A stretch of 64,000 nucleotides of DNA. Source: Notospermus geniculatus (Eukaryota; Nemertea; Pilidiophora; Heteronemertea; Lineidae). The stretch covers positions 8,372 through 72,371 of the forward strand of contig NMRB01002096.1 in NCBI GenBank assembly GCA_002633025.1, in the 5' to 3' direction. Below, in pieces: positions 11,639 to 24,115 of the stretch. Within the stretch, counting starts at the first letter, position 1, and each line of letters opens with the position of its first letter. Under the pieces are notes generated by a model. It was given only the letters and a program-made list of their open reading frames with translations, was not told where the DNA came from and did not search any database. The translations under genes were made by a program, and so were the position numbers.

Positions 11639-12182
11639 GGCTGAGTTTACATCAGATGACACGTGAAACGCGACACGCGACACGTTCTACGGGTTACGCA
11701 TGTCATGATGACCGAACAAGGTGTTTCCAATAAATCGTTTACATAGAGGACACGTTTCATGTGACATCAATGACACGGGACACGGGTATCGCGCATGCAC
11801 GATTTTCGGGCCGTGTAGATCACACAGGTTGTATTTGACTGATGCCTTTACATTGGAACTCAGCAGCTCATGAAAACTTTCACAAGACATCCTCAGGTGA
11901 TTGAAGAAGACTTCCCGGACTGGGTTGTCGCGCAAATTCTGGAAAGTTGCATGTAATTCTGCAAAGAATGTTTCGCACGACGAGGAAATGTCGACTCCAC
12001 ATGAGCTGCTGTCTTCATTTTCTCTTTTTTCTGCATCTAGAAGAGGTATTTCCTCCTCCGACGATTCCATCCTGCCGGCAATATCGCGTAGAATGTCAAA
12101 TGACAAGACATGCGTGTCCCCGATCGATGTAAACGGTCGAGACCGTGGCGCGTTTCACGTGTTATCCCATGTAAACTCAGCC
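11639..12182 (-). mobile_element. PIF/Harbinger-derived element, 544 bp, TTA target duplication
   Basis: TTA at 11636-11638 and 12183-12185 flanks TIRs beginning GGCTGAGTTTACAT and ending with its complement. It carries one open frame (next entry) and no DDE catalytic region, so it is a non-autonomous derivative. It lies at the left border of another TIR element (12183-13651). Confidence 0.8.
11687..12106 (-). CDS. N-terminal fragment resembling a PIF/Harbinger transposase
   Basis: 139 codons are open on the minus strand. Residues about 66-84 read REVFFNHLRMSCESFHELL, the segment typical of the start of Harbinger transposases (FRMsxExFxxLL), which precedes the DDE nuclease domain. The remainder is acidic and serine-rich at the N-terminus. 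The DDE domain is missing and the frame stops inside the element, so it probably makes no active transposase. It fills most of the 544-bp element, consistent with internal deletion of a longer parent. Confidence 0.5.
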   Translation of the reverse strand: MSFDILRDIAGRMESSEEEIPLLDAEKRENEDSSSCGVDISSSCETFFAELHATFQNLRDNPVREVFFNHLRMSCESFHELLSSNVKASVKYNLCDLHGPKIVHARYPCPVSLMSHETCPLCKRFIGNTLFGHHDMRNP

Positions 12183-13651
12183 TTAGAGCTGTTATCTAAT
12201 CATGACTGTCAGGGGCCCAGTACTTGCCAGAAAAAGGTTACATCACCCCTTATGTAATAATGCCCCTTTTTATATAGGCCCTAAAACATGTCAGTCATGG
12301 GTATTTATGATGGTATGATGTCTGTTTCAATAGACTTCTATAGCCGTGGTTACACTACATAGAAATCCCCGGGTTTTTCTGACACCCGGTCTAGCCCGGC
12401 TCTGAAAAATCCCTCCTGAGACCCGGTGCCCGCCAACACTACTCAAATTTTGTGACGGGGACCTAAATTAAGCACTCCAAAACCCGTTCGAGCTCGGAGG
12501 GGATTATTACACCGCGTTTTTAACAGGTCACACCTGTTAGAGCCTTTTGAATCCTTCCATCAAACTGATTTCATAACCTTAACTTCTTAATGATGAAATG
12601 ACCTGTCTATTGCACGTGTTTATTAGGTGTTATCATAGTTATGATGCAATGACAACGTTACACCATTCCCAGCTCATTTGCATTTCAAATGGCAAACTTT
12701 GTGCACAAAGGGAATGCTGGTGATTCCTTTTGTATTTCTGAACGCATCAAAATTAGAAATACCGAAAATAGGCAAAGATATTTGACCAGCACATGCCCTT
12801 GACAATATATCCGTGCACACTGCCCTTTTGTTTTATTTGCCAAATAACCAAGAATAATGAAGCTGTTCTTGATAAAAGTTTCTTAATTTTTTTTTAAATT
12901 CATATTTCACCATGTTAGAATCTATGGAGGAGAAAAGGAACGAACGGGCATAATGGCTGAAGAAGGATCAATTTACAATATCGTCATACAGCGTGCATCA
13001 TGCTTATGGATTTTCTAATATTTGATCGTTCATTTGGTGAGGAATTTTAAGTTCTGTGCCTACTTCTTATATAAGCTTCGCCAAGGGACACGGCATTATC
13101 ACTGAAATTGATTACAACAATGGTCAGTCTGTTTGACGGAGGTTCTAACAGGTGTGAGGTGTGGACAGAAAAAACCCGGGTTCGACACGGGTTTTTATGT
13201 ACTGTAACAAGGGCTTATGTGAAGGCCTATTACCAGATCAACCATATGCGCTTGGTCGGGCATACATTTTGCCAAATTTAGGGTCAATTATTAAAGTGCT
13301 TTTCAGAATGTCCAGTCATTTTTACACTCATTTTACCTTGCAATGGAACATAACCACAAACCACAAATGGGCCAGTTAAGTGTGCATGACTGCATGATTA
13401 TCTTGCATCAGAGTATAGACCTGAAAAAGGCCCTATTAGAAGTCGGCCAGCCATTTATTGGCATGTACACGTAACTGGTCAATTTGTGGCTTGTGGTTAG
13501 GTTCCATTGCAAGGTCAAATCAGTGGAAAAATGACTGACCATTCTGAAAAGCACTTTACATGGTCATTCTAAACATGGAATATGGTGGTCAGTATTATAT
13601 AATGGCTCAGGTCACATTTTCTGGCAGTCATGAATAGATAACAACTCTAAT
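12183..13651. mobile_element. TIR element, unclassified, ~1.47 kb
   Basis: The first 30 bases (GAGCTGTTATCTAATCATGA) recur inverted at the right end (TCATGAATAGATAACAACTC). The interior has further inverted words around CCCGGG at 12369-12377 and 13174-13195. No coding region is seen. Confidence 0.6.
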
Positions 13652-14162
13652 CCAAACTCCGGAGGAGGTATAGCTTTAATTTCCAGCCCTTTTGAGCAAT
13701 GATCTTACTGCATGGCTGTTTACCGGAAGTGTCCAAGACGTCAAAGTTGCCATACAAAAAGAAAATTCATGAAAATGACGAAATGCACCCGGGTTATTCA
13801 TGCACTTCATGACGTCATCAGTTTTGTGGTCACATGCATCTTGGCAAGACGCACATGACAATCTTGGACGAAATTTTTCTGATTTTGGACGATATTTTAT
13901 AAATATTGGAGGAAATTTTTGCATCTTGGAAATTAAATTCTTGAACTGTACTTTTTCAAATCTTGAACGAAAAATCAGTCTTGAATAAATTCCACTTTGG
14001 CATTCCATAGGTGATGGTTAAACTAATCGATCATGGAAGTTCTCGATTTCTTCATTTCTTGATTTCTCTGTTTACTAATATCCGTTCATAAAAGTGCCAC
14101 ACATCATGCTCTGTGCATATTTTTGATTTGTCGTCAGGTGCAGTGGGCACATACTTTCATTT

Positions 14163-15345
14163 TTAGCTCACTCGTGAGCTTTTACAATCCTGCGGTGTCC
14201 GTCGTCCGTCGTCGTCCGTTAGCAGGGCACGTTTCGTAACCGCTGGAGCTAATGATCTGAAACTTGGTACATATATACCCCTAGGTCAGATGACCTATGA
14301 CACCAAGTTTCGGTCCGATTCGATTCTTGGCTTGGCCTCCAGGTGGCCAAAACCAAAAACACAAAAAGTGCAATAACTCCTGAACTAATGACTGGATCGT
14401 CTCCAAATTTTTATCATAGGTATATCTAATTAGGATACATAACATATATAACGGGTTTTTGATTTGACCTACTTTTCAAGGTCACAGAGGTCAAGGTTCT
14501 ACAAAAGTGACGAACCTGCCACAGGTCCTCATTATTGCACTGAGCATCTTCATATCTTGCATAAACATGTATTGGAGGGGTACCTTCAAAACTACCGAGT
14601 TTCGGTCCGATCGGACATCCAATATGGCCCCCAGGTGGCGTAACCTGAAAATCAACCAAGTGCTATAACTCGGGAACGGCTTGACCCAGAGTTCTCGAAC
14701 TTGATATTTACCTCCCTCTAGGTGACCTTTACAAGCACGTCAAATTTCGGCCGGATTAAACTTCCAATATGGCCGCCAGGTGGCGTAACCCGAAAATCAT
14801 CAAATGTACTGTAACTCAGGAACGACTTGACCCAGAGCAATCAAATGTGCTATGTCGCTCCCTCTAGATGACATTTATGTGCATGTGAAGTTTTGGCCCA
14901 ATCGGACATCCAATATGGCCACCAGGTGGCGTAACCTGAAAATCATCCAAGTGCTATAACTCAGGAACGGCTTGACCCAGAGTGCTCAAACTTGATATTT
15001 CCCTCTCTCTAGGTGACCTTTACAAGCACGTCAAATTTCGGTCTGATTAAACTTCCAATATGGCCAGGTGGCGTAACCCGAAAATCATGAAATGTGCTAT
15101 AACTCAGGAACGACTTGACCCAGAGCGCTCAAATGTGCTATGTCTGACCTTTATGTGCATGTGAAGTTTTGGCCCGATCGAACATCCAATATGGCCGCCA
15201 GGTGGCATAACCCAACAATCATTGAAGTCCTGCAACTTGGGAATGACCTGACCCAGATTGCTCATAACTGACAGTACCTCTCTCTGTCATTAGGCCTACA
15301 TTGTTATGTCCAAACGAGTGAGCACATGGTCCATGGACCATTTCA
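14163..15345 (+). repeat. 145-bp-period repeat element, copy 2
   Basis: Same order as copy 1: TTAGCTCACTCGTGAGCT, GTCGTC-rich stretch, then units with TGGCC..CAGGTGGCG starting at 14625, 14770, 14916, 15061 (with a 3-bp deletion) and 15192, ending GAGCACATGGTCCATGGACC. Confidence 0.8.
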
Positions 15346-15561
15346 TATTCATAAAGTGGTCCAGAGGCATTCCCAAAACGCCCCTAAAAGGTTACCGAGA
15401 AAATAACAGAAAATAACAGCTGGATAATGCTTTTGTAGTGCATTGCAACGCATTGACTACGTATACACTAGTTCTTTCCGGCCGCGCTCCACGATTGAAG
15501 TGCCTGTTTAACACAGGTAGATTGACTCGAAGAATGGTGAAATAGATGTTTTGCAGCTTAC

Positions 15562-16084
15562 CGATTCTGTCAACGTCCAAGCCTTCGCCGTATCCACCAA
15601 TGTTCCTGATGAGCTCCCGTAGTTCCCTCATCTCCTCTTTCTCTGTGGTTTGTGGATCCACACACGACATGTAGAAGTCTCTCATCTTTTTTTCAGCAGA
15701 CCCTTCCTCTGCTTCCTTTCTCTCCTCTAAAAGTTGCCTCACCAGGTTCGTAATCTCGATCGCTATCCTGTGAAAGATAGGGGGCCTAGGCATACTTCGT
15801 GGTTCATTTGGTCGTGGTTGGAATCCTCCACACGCGAAGGCATAGAAATCCTCACACGGATCAACGGATGTATTCAGCAAAGCTTTGACCCTGCTCGCAT
15901 CCGCCAGACATCTTTCTGTCATACGAATACTTCCCGCTCCAGTGATGGCCAGGCCAAAAAAACATCCTAGGATGATACAGATCACCACTAAAATCACTAC
16001 AATAAGCGCGAGAACTGCGATGACACATTTGGATCTCCCCGTCGGTTCGTCTTTCCTGTTGTGTTGTAGTACACCTTTCGCCAT
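15562..16084 (-). CDS. First coding exon of a membrane M13 (neprilysin/ECE-like) metallopeptidase
   Basis: ATG at 16084 opens 174 codons plus one base, ending at ATCG|GTAAGC. Residues 1-18 are charged and cytosolic. Residues 19-49 form one strongly hydrophobic segment, making a type II signal anchor. Then follow CLADASRVKALLNTSVDPCE and DFYAFACGGF, the hallmark start of the M13 ectodomain (conserved cysteines, DPCxDFYxFACG). MRDFYMSC(V/M)D, another M13 signature, is at about residue 137. M13 enzymes are zinc ectopeptidases that trim small peptides at the cell surface; the HExxH and ExxxD motifs are encoded downstream and are not in this exon. The following open frame past the donor is intron. 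Likely 3' exons lie about 14 kb away, at the left end of the window. Confidence 0.85.
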
Positions 16085-16505
16085 GATGTCTTGGACTGCA
16101 CTGCTCTGTGTCCGCCTGCGTTGATTTAGGCTCAGGTGAAGGTTTTTGTGTAGGCCTAGTTCATCTGTGTTGGGCTCTCGTATTAAACTACCAACCTGCT
16201 GCAGAAAATGATATTTACTTGAAGCATTTGTGTTCGCCTTGTTCTTCTATCCAGGTCGCACCAGCATTATAGGCGTACCTGAAGAGCATGTAAGTGCTTA
16301 CAACCTTCAAAACTGATGAATACAATTTTCTTTCGGCTTTGTTGAAGGCACGTCTGGGCTATAATGGGGTCAGTGAAAACGTTTGATAAACATGATCAGA
16401 GATTGTGAAACTGATGAGTAGGTTCTGAGCACTTCAACCAGCAGTACACCAGGCGATATCACAAGTGATCTACTCGCCATTTATTGCCCACTTTGTACCG
16501 AACTA

Positions 16506-17396
16506 AATGGGCCATATGAATAAAAACTAGCATTTGCTTCCAAGCAAATACTTCAAGCAGGACCAGCATTTGCTGAAAGGAAAAGATTGTGCTTGTTTTC
16601 CTATGAATAAAGCGGACATTTTACTGCTAATGCTTTGCTGGGAAGTTTCAAGGAAGTGCTTGAAGGTCATATCCCAATGTCGTTTTTCCTATGAATGGTC
16701 TGCACCGTGAACTGATGGTGGTCTATTTCATCGTATGGTTTTGGCATTGTTCGGTGGGGTCAAGCGGGTTATGTTTTGACTGCGCTGAGGACTACATTAT
16801 TTCTGCATATCGTGTGCACACTGGGATTCTCACTTTTCGGTCGACTGCTGGGTGAAAGATGTCCATGGAAATAAAGTTTTTTTGCGGAATACCTAAATAG
16901 TTTTTTTCTGCTGAATAAACATTTTCCCTCCGACATAAAGTTATTTCCCCTTAATTTCCGGGCGGGGAATTAAAGTGTTTTCGTAAAGTTAAATTTTCCC
17001 TCGGAATTTAAAATTCCGTGGGATAAACTCAGAGAAAATAAGGTAAAGGGTAAAGGAGATGTGCTAAGAACAGGAAATTGACCAATCGATCGGAAGAAGT
17101 GGGAGCGGATGCTGTTGTCGGTGATAAAGACCATTTACTTAAATTTCCAATCCACATCTGGGGCAACCTTGAAATTTCGAAGGATTTCCTGCCTAGTAAA
17201 AAGCATGCTCTACTTTATACGGATACAAGGATTTACTTAATTTCGAAGCAAACACAAGATGCTAAAAAGCATTTGCTTTATTTGAATGATAACCTAAATT
17301 TTCCTAGTATTTCCTAGTTTTATTCATCCGGGTACAAGTAAATGCTTGAATATCGGCAGTTAAAGCAAATGCTAGTTTTTATTCATATGGCCCATT
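16506..17396. mobile_element. ~0.89-kb MITE with 33-bp TIRs
   Basis: ATGGGCCATATGAATAAAAA and the next 13 bases recur as exact reverse complement at 17364-17395. The interior has several smaller CATTTGCTT-type inverted copies. No transposase frame is visible. A related 120-bp palindrome is at 57948-58068. Confidence 0.8.
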
Positions 17397-17807
17397 ATCG
17401 GCATTATAGGCCCCTATGCAGGTTGGCCCAAAAAACGCACAAGCATACTTCTGTTTGTTCAGTACAGCCAGGGGCGGATCCAGGATTGTGGTAAAGGGGG
17501 GGGGCACAAAAGTCGAAATTTTGAAATCTAGAAGACCGTTGGTGCGATTTCCCAGCATTTGAAGGACAAATTACAAGGCATTCTCTCGCCACATTTTCGC
17601 ACATTTTATTAGGAAATTCACCAAAATGATCAGCAAATGATAAATGTATTTGCAATATTGAATTAAAACAACCAAATTACAATCCAGTTGGCACCTTTGG
17701 ATGATTGAGCACACGTTAATGTCAGTTACTGGTATGTGCAATTAGTGCAACAAGTCAATACCTCCATTTTTCTTATTAGTATTAAGTTGAAATTGTCCGG
17801 GCAACCT

Positions 17808-20709
17808 TTACTCCAAAAAGGGATTTGCAAAGAGCATTCTGCGGGGATTTCTAGTAGCATACATGTCGATGATCCTTCCATAGTCAATCTGGATGTCTCT
17901 GTGAACGAACAGAAGGATGAGCGCGTTGAACCTGTCTTCGCTCATCGTTGAGAGGTACGTGCTCTTGATGAATCTGAGAGCTGAATTAGAACGTTCGACA
18001 CTGGCGCTTGTCGCCGAAAATGTGAGTAGAATGCGAAAGATGGCAACAATGTTTGGATACAGCGGAAGTACGTGACGGGATTTGACAATTTTTAGAGTCT
18101 CGGACAGGGTGCTTGGGGGGCTGGATTCCGATTCCCAATATCGCCGCCGCATTCTCACTTCTTGCCTGAACGCATCGGGCTGTGGTAGATCATCTTGGTA
18201 ACAAGCCATGATTGATTCCTGAGTTTCGTCGGTGATTCTAGAGAGACTGCCTGGGAGAAGACAAAGGGCTTTCACAGCATCCTCCGATCGTCCCTGAAAT
18301 CTATCTTTCAGCTGAGCGGTCAGGTTATCTACGAATGGAACAAATATCGCTCGGCGGTAATATTCCTCTGTGCTGTCGGATTCTACATTCGACCTGAGGG
18401 TTTGCCTGGAAACAACACGTGGTTTCGACAACTGAGTCCCAGCAAGCTGAGACATAGCGGTACTGGAAGCATACAGACGTGAAAACTCTGCCTCAGCGTT
18501 GCTGCGAACATCCTCTAGCTCTTTCGTCACAGTTTTGACGTGATCATACGCTGTGATCAGATCCATGTCAGTTCCCTGGAGGAGTCTCGACATGGCCTGC
18601 GTAAATCCGAAGATGAAGCGACAGGAATTGAATGAAATGATGAACTTGGAGCTTCTAAGCTGCGCATTGAGGCCACTTGCTTCAGTCACACTCTTGGGAT
18701 CCCAGCGTCTATCCTCGTTCAGCTGAATGGTATCGAGACAGTGCATTAGATGTTCGTACAAGCATTCCAGATCCGAGAAAGAAGTATGCCGTTCCACCCA
18801 GCGCGTCTCGCACAGTGGTTTCAGCCTCTTCTTCATGAGGTTAGGGTTGCTTCCCTTGGTCTTGCATATTTCCTCGATGGAATCCTCAAACTGCCTCTGC
18901 CGTTTGGCCGAAAATTGAAAGAATATTCCTACTGACTGCATGAGGCAAACCATGTTATGGACCTCGGGAACTTTGGAAGCTTTGGATAAGGCCAGATTCA
19001 GCTCGTGGGAGGCGCAGTGAAAATAGGTTGCTTTGGCATTCCCTGTCTTATTTATGAATTGCTGGGCGGCACCTTTTTGCTTACCGGCCATGTTCCCAGC
19101 ACCATCATAAGTTTGTACCGGCATTTGTTGACATCCAAGCCTAGTCTGGAGATACAGGCAATAATGTGGTCGGCTACTGACTCCCCTCGAATGTCCTTGC
19201 ACTTTATGTACTCCATAAGTCTCTCAATTGGCTCGTCATTCTTAAGATAGCGGACAACCACTCCCAACTGCTCCCAATGGCTGCAGTCCGTAACTTCATC
19301 TGCTATCAGTCCATAGAAAGCCCCGGCATCCTGGGATTTTATTTCATCTACAATCCGTTCTTGAATGTGGTCCATGATACATTGAAGCAAGTCGTTCTGA
19401 GTTGTTTTTGAAATGTAAGTAGCGTTCTTTTTAGCTGCTTCCAAATGGCATTTTAAGTCATCATCTGTCCGGCTGACTAGTTTAACCAATGCTTTGAAGT
19501 TTCCTGCATTGTGATTATCATCCTCATCGGGCAGAAGTCCATCATCGCGATGACCCCTCAACGCAATTCCTTGGCGGCCACAAGTCTCTATGCATCGAAT
19601 TATGGATTCTAGGAACCTCCGATTCTTCTGAACCACTCGTGATGCGGTAGCTGTCATGATCTGGTCAATACGAGAGTGTGGCTTCTCCATTGTGCTGATA
19701 AAGGCCTGCATCCTGGCAAGCGAATCCTTGTGGTAATCCAATAACGTACGACTACTTAGGTCCACTATCGCGTCCTTCCAGTTTCGATATGGCGAAGAGA
19801 TCAGTTGTTTAGCCCTTCCTCCATGACGTGGGGCCACAGGAAATAGCACACAACAGATGCAAAAAAGACCATCAGTTTCCTCTGAATATGCAAGGAAATC
19901 GTATTTCTGAAACCAGTCATGGCTGCAGTAACGTTTGACTTTGCCACTTTTTCGACCCTTGTCCGCGTATTCCCTGGGGGGAAATTTGAATCCTCTTCCC
20001 GGGTACTTGTTCTTAATGAAATATGCCTTCTGTTCATTGTCTATGGTGTTGCCCCTTGTCATGGCCAGCACTCCTTGTTGAGTATCCTGAAGGAAGACCT
20101 TGTCGGCTGATGTTTCTGATGGCGTGGGGTCCGTCATGATCGGGTCATCAATATTGGACTCCCTTGCTGCTGCTATATCTAGACTTTCGTCATTCTCTGA
20201 ACCTGTTTTCGCGTTAGAAGGACCACCTTGCTCCAACTCCAGATCTGCGCTCTCTTCGTTTGAAGCTTCAGGGTTTGTGTCTGACGTGGGTGGTGTCCCC
20301 GCGGGAGGGGTCTCAGTACTTTCATATTTAGTGGTTGGCCGTTCACTTGCACTGGATTCACTAACTTTTGCTGCGAAAGAACATACATGTATGGGCAGAT
20401 CATTAATTCATGAGTTGATTAATATGATGAGGCTGCCGCCGGAAAAGTAGCTGTCAACTATTGAGTAGGGCACAACTACTACTGAGGTGCAGTAGCGCCC
20501 ACATCATCACGATCTAGGCCTTAAGTTGGCATGCCATGCATATGTTGTACAAATCGGGTATCAGCTGACAGCTCAGACGGCATGACAGCCAGGCACGACA
20601 GAGGCTACGTTGCTAATAGCAGTGTTTCTCTTCACTTTTTTAAACAAGTAGGCTACCAACCTTTCTTAAAGCTGTCAAATAGAGACAGCTGTTTCCGTTT
20701 TTCCGCCAT
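17808..20709 (-). pseudogene. hAT transposase (TTF zinc finger, DUF4371, hAT dimerisation), one frameshift
   Basis: Exon 1 (20709-20661) reads MAEKRKQLSLFDSFKK plus one base, then a GTTGGT donor. Exon 2 starts at 20370 after TTTCGCAG, in matching phase. Next come a TTF-type finger (YCSHDWFQKYDFLAYSEETD, then CICCVLFP), a DUF4371 region with the catalytic-core-like IADEVTDCS, and at the C-terminus the hAT dimerisation domain (LTFSATSASVERSNSALRFI). The frame changes by one base near 19110-19125, between DVNKC and QTYDGAGNMAG, splitting the gene into 20370-19052 and 19202-17808 parts. The proteins most like it are the ZMYM1-type hAT transposases of animals. A single disruption suggests a recently active copy, or a sequencing error. 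Confidence 0.85.
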
Positions 20710-21276
20710 AGCGCCAAGCTAAGCAATGCTAAGGATTAACAGGACCGGGCGCGCCAACACGATGAACGAAAGTGCAGTATCTTATCAGTACAGCATGGCC
20801 AATCAAGCCTGACACTATTTAAAGATCTGACGGAGTGCTGTTTCGCAGCGGCTCGAGTTTGATTGTCTCTGATCAAAAGACGATGGTAGGCCTATATGCA
20901 ATTTGAGAATGAATAAGCGATGCAATAGCATGGAGTGGCTGAAAAAATACCGGCACGTTGAAAAAGGGCAATTTTTCAAAGGTTGGTCACCGAAAAATAC
21001 ATTACCGCAAACTCACGCTAGCCGAATGGTCCTGAGTTTTGATGGCACCCAAGTTGACTCCTAAAATGTAGCACAGGTATAGCAAGTGGATACACATATC
21101 TTTGTCACGTTACGTTGAAACTCGACAGGTAACATTGAGTGTTGTACCTGTGGAGTTTATACGGACAGGTATACTTGTTCTCTGCTCAACTGGGTGAAAT
21201 GAATATTTCCTCAAGAGATGCATTAGAAGCTGAGGAAATAATTTTCACTTCTCTAGCGTGAATTTGCCGTAATGTA

Positions 21277-21312
21277 GGGGGGGGGGCACGGGCCGGGTGT
21301 GCCCCCCCCCCC
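21277..21312. repeat. GC-rich hairpin at the hAT right end
   Basis: Ten G plus CAC, a nine-base loop, then GTG and eleven C form a perfect 13-bp stem just inside the right TIR. The left end has only one strand of it (GGGGGGGGGCAC at about 17496-17507). Confidence 0.75.
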
Positions 21313-21326
21313 TGGATCCGCGCCTG

Positions 21327-21400
21327 ACAGCAGGGATTACTGAGTCTTGATCGTTGCATTGAACAGTCTGTCAACTTACTTTAGTACACTAAAGCCTAGG
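21327..21400 (+). repeat. Remnant of the ~75-bp repeat split by the hAT element
   Basis: CAGGGATTACTGAGTCTTGA and following bases match units in the array at 23640-24115. The preceding part of the unit lies left of the hAT element (about 17445-17468). Confidence 0.7.
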
Positions 21401-21488
21401 CACACTACCGCGAATGGACCCCGAATCGCGAGCACGGGCTGTTCGCGGTGAACTACCGCGAATAGCCCGTGGTCGCCGTGTCACCGGC

Positions 21489-23254
21489 TATGGCAAGCGG
21501 ATTGTCCAGTTATTCAAAAACCTATATTTTTGCAGTAAAACTTACTTTTATGCTTATAAAACTTAGGTTTTTTGGATAAAATATAGGTTTTTTGACAAAA
21601 ACTAAGTTTTTCTCCTAAAAAACCTAGTTTTTGTCTAAAACCAGCTTTTATGGAAGAAAACTTAGTTTTTTCCTTCATAAAATATAGGGTTTTATAAAAA
21701 AACTTAGTTTTTGTCAAAAACCTATATTTTATGACAAAAAACCTGGTTTTATACCACACAACCCCCATTTTATCGACAAAAAAATAGTTTCTGCACTGAA
21801 ATGTCCAGTTATTCCATAAAACTAAGTTTATCAGTCAAAAAACCAAGTTTTATGCCATAAAAAGTAGGTTTTTGATAAAAATCTAGTTTTTATGGAAAAC
21901 TACCTCGACCCCACTGACCAAGATGATTTCACTGGGACGAGGTTGCAAAATACCCGTCTCCAGTCGTGCTGCGCGTGCAACCATATACATGTACATCATG
22001 ACCCATGGGCGCCGGGTTTCCTATCCTCGTCCCAATATGACAAAGAATCGTGTGCGTGGGACGAGGTAGAAAATATAAGTTCGTGATAAAAACTAGGTTT
22101 TTGTACGCCGTTTGTTCAGTTATTGAAAAAAACATATTTTCTACAAAAATACTGGTTTTATTGAAGAAAAACTAATTTTTTCCCATAAAACCAGTTTTTT
22201 TAAAGCATAAATACATGTATAGGTTTCTTGGCTATTTGTCTCACTCGTTTGGACATACAGTGTAATGACAGAGAGAGGTACATGTACATGTCAGTTATGA
22301 GCAATCTGGGTCAAGTCATTCCCTAGTTGCAGGACTTCAATGATTGTTGGGTTATGCCGCCTGGCGGCCATATTGGATGTCCGATCGGACCAAAACTTCA
22401 CATGCACATAAAGGTCATCTAGAGGGAGCCAACTAGCACATTTGAGCGCTCTGGGTCAAGTCGTTCCTGAGTTATAGCACATTTGATGATTATCAAGTTA
22501 CGCCATCTGGCGGCCATATTGGAAGTTTAATCAAGCCGAAATTTGACGTGCTTGTAAAGGTCACCTAGAGGGAGGTAAATATCAAGTTCGAGAACTCTGG
22601 GTCAAGCCGTTCCTGAGTTATAGCACATGGTCGATTTTCAGGTTACGCCACCTGGCGGCCATATTGGATGTCCGATCGGACCGAAACTCGGTAGTTTTGA
22701 AGGTACCCCTCTAATACATGCTTATGCAAGATATGAAGATGCTCGGTGAAATAATGAAGACCTGTGGCAGGTTCGTCACTTTTGTCGAACTTTGACCTCT
22801 GTGACCTTGAAAAGTAGGTCAAATCAAAAACCCGTTAGATACACCCATGATAAAAATTTGGAGACAAATCAAAACCCCGTTACATATCCTAATTAGGTAC
22901 ACCTATGATAAAAATTTGGAGAGGATCCAGTCATTAGTTCAGGAGTTATTTCACTTTTTGTGTTTTTGGTTTTGGCCACCTGGAGGCCAAGCCAAGAATC
23001 GAATCGGACCGAAACTTAGTGTCATAGGTCATCTGTCCTAGGGGTATATATGTACTAAGTTTCAGATCAATAGCTCCAGCAGTTACGAAACGTGCCCTGC
23101 TAACGGACAACGCCGGACGACGGACGACGACGCCGGACACCGCAGGACGATAAAAGCTCACGAGTGAGCTAAAAACTAAGTTTTATGAGCATAAAACTAA
23201 GTTTTATTGCAAAAATATAGGTTTTTTGAATAACTGGACAATCCGCTTGCCATA
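21489..23254. mobile_element. TIR element rich in AAACTTAGTTT words, ~1.77 kb
   Basis: TATGGCAAGCGGATTGTCCA and roughly 60 further bases at 21489 recur inverted, ending at 23254. Subterminal AT-rich arrays of AAAACTTAGTTTTT-like palindromes fill 21520-21890, 22085-22225 and 23165-23235. An inverted copy of the 145-bp-period repeat (22237-23175) is inserted inside. Confidence 0.75.
22237..23175 (-). repeat. 145-bp-period repeat element, copy 3 (inverted)
   Basis: Reverse orientation of the copies at 8273 and 14163, ending in GCTCACGAGTGAGCTAA. The CGCCACCTGGCGGCCA-like motifs end at 22370, 22516 and 22661, again 145-146 bp apart. The GAGCACATGGTCCATGGACC terminus is missing. Confidence 0.75.
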
Positions 23255-23639
23255 AGCGCGAACGTATCTATACCTGGTGAGTTTCTTGCCCTCCTACTTG
23301 CTCCCGGCCGGTGACCTCATTCTGATCAACTACATCCGGGTCACCACGCCAGCGGCCACTGACCGCCGATATCCCCGGGAAGGTGTCTCCACTATTCGTG
23401 GTCATTCGCGGTATGCTGCCAGATCGCGGGCGGCGCGCTTGCTTGGCGATTTTTCAACATGTTGGAAACTGCCGGAAGTGTCCAGGAACACTCGCGCGGT
23501 ATTCGCGGGCATTTCTATTCGTAGTCATTCTCGGCGCCCTGCCTCCACTTGGCCCGCGAACCACCGCGGATCACCAGTTGATTCCCCGCGAGTATACTCC
23601 CGGTGACTCGCGGGCCAAGTGGAGACAGGGCTTTAGGCA

Positions 23640-24115
23640 TTACTCTGGCTTGACTGTTGCATATAGCGATATGTCACCTTTGTTCAGTACAATAGGGATT
23701 TCTGAGTGTTGATCGTTGCATAGAGTGATCCGTCACCTTAGTTCAGTATACTGAGGCCTTATCCTGGCCTGATCGTTGCATTTAGCGCTCCTTCGCATTT
23801 AGCGCTCTTTCGCACAACAGGGATTACTAAGGGTTGATCGTTGCAGAGACTGATCTGTTACCTTTGTTCTGTACACCAGGGATTACTGAGTCTTGATCGT
23901 TGCATAGAGTGGTATGTCACTTTTATTCAGTACACTACGGCCTTACTCTAGCCTGATCGTTGCATAAGAGTGGTCTGTCACTTTTGTTCAGTACACCAGG
24001 GATTACTGAGGCTTGATCATTGCATAGAACAGTCTGTTACCTTAGTTCAGTGCACTAAGGCCTTACTCTGGCCTTATCGTTGCATACAGCGGTCTGTCAT
24101 CTTTGTTCAGTAAGG
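23640..24115 (+). repeat. Tandem array of a ~75-bp unit
   Basis: Units share TTCAGTACAC, CAGGGATTACTGAG or GGCCTTACTCTGGCC, and GATCGTTGCATAGAG followed by TGTCACC. About six diverged copies are visible. Flanking remnants on either side of the hAT element show the array was once longer. Confidence 0.75.

Larger units (their letters stand above)
10971..14085. mobile_element. TIR element containing nested insertions
   Basis: About 65 bp at 10971-11037 (including AAATGAAGAAATCGAG and GATCGATTAGTT) return inverted at about 14015-14085. A related but uninterrupted stretch at 24260-24520 matches 11490-11636 and then 13650-13735, which shows that 11637-13650 is secondary insertion. Confidence 0.65.
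17469..21326 (-). mobile_element. hAT transposon, nearly complete (3.86 kb)
   Basis: The ends are CAGGGGCGGATCCAGG and CCTGGATCCGCGCCTG (15 of 16 positions matching as TIRs), each continuing into a G/C run. The flanking direct repeat is ACAGC at 17464-17468 and 21327-21331. The element interrupts a copy of the ~75-bp repeat found at 23640-24115, whose sequence (TTCAGTACA..CAGGGATTACTGAG) is continuous across the two flanks. It carries a two-exon transposase gene with one frameshift. Confidence 0.9.
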
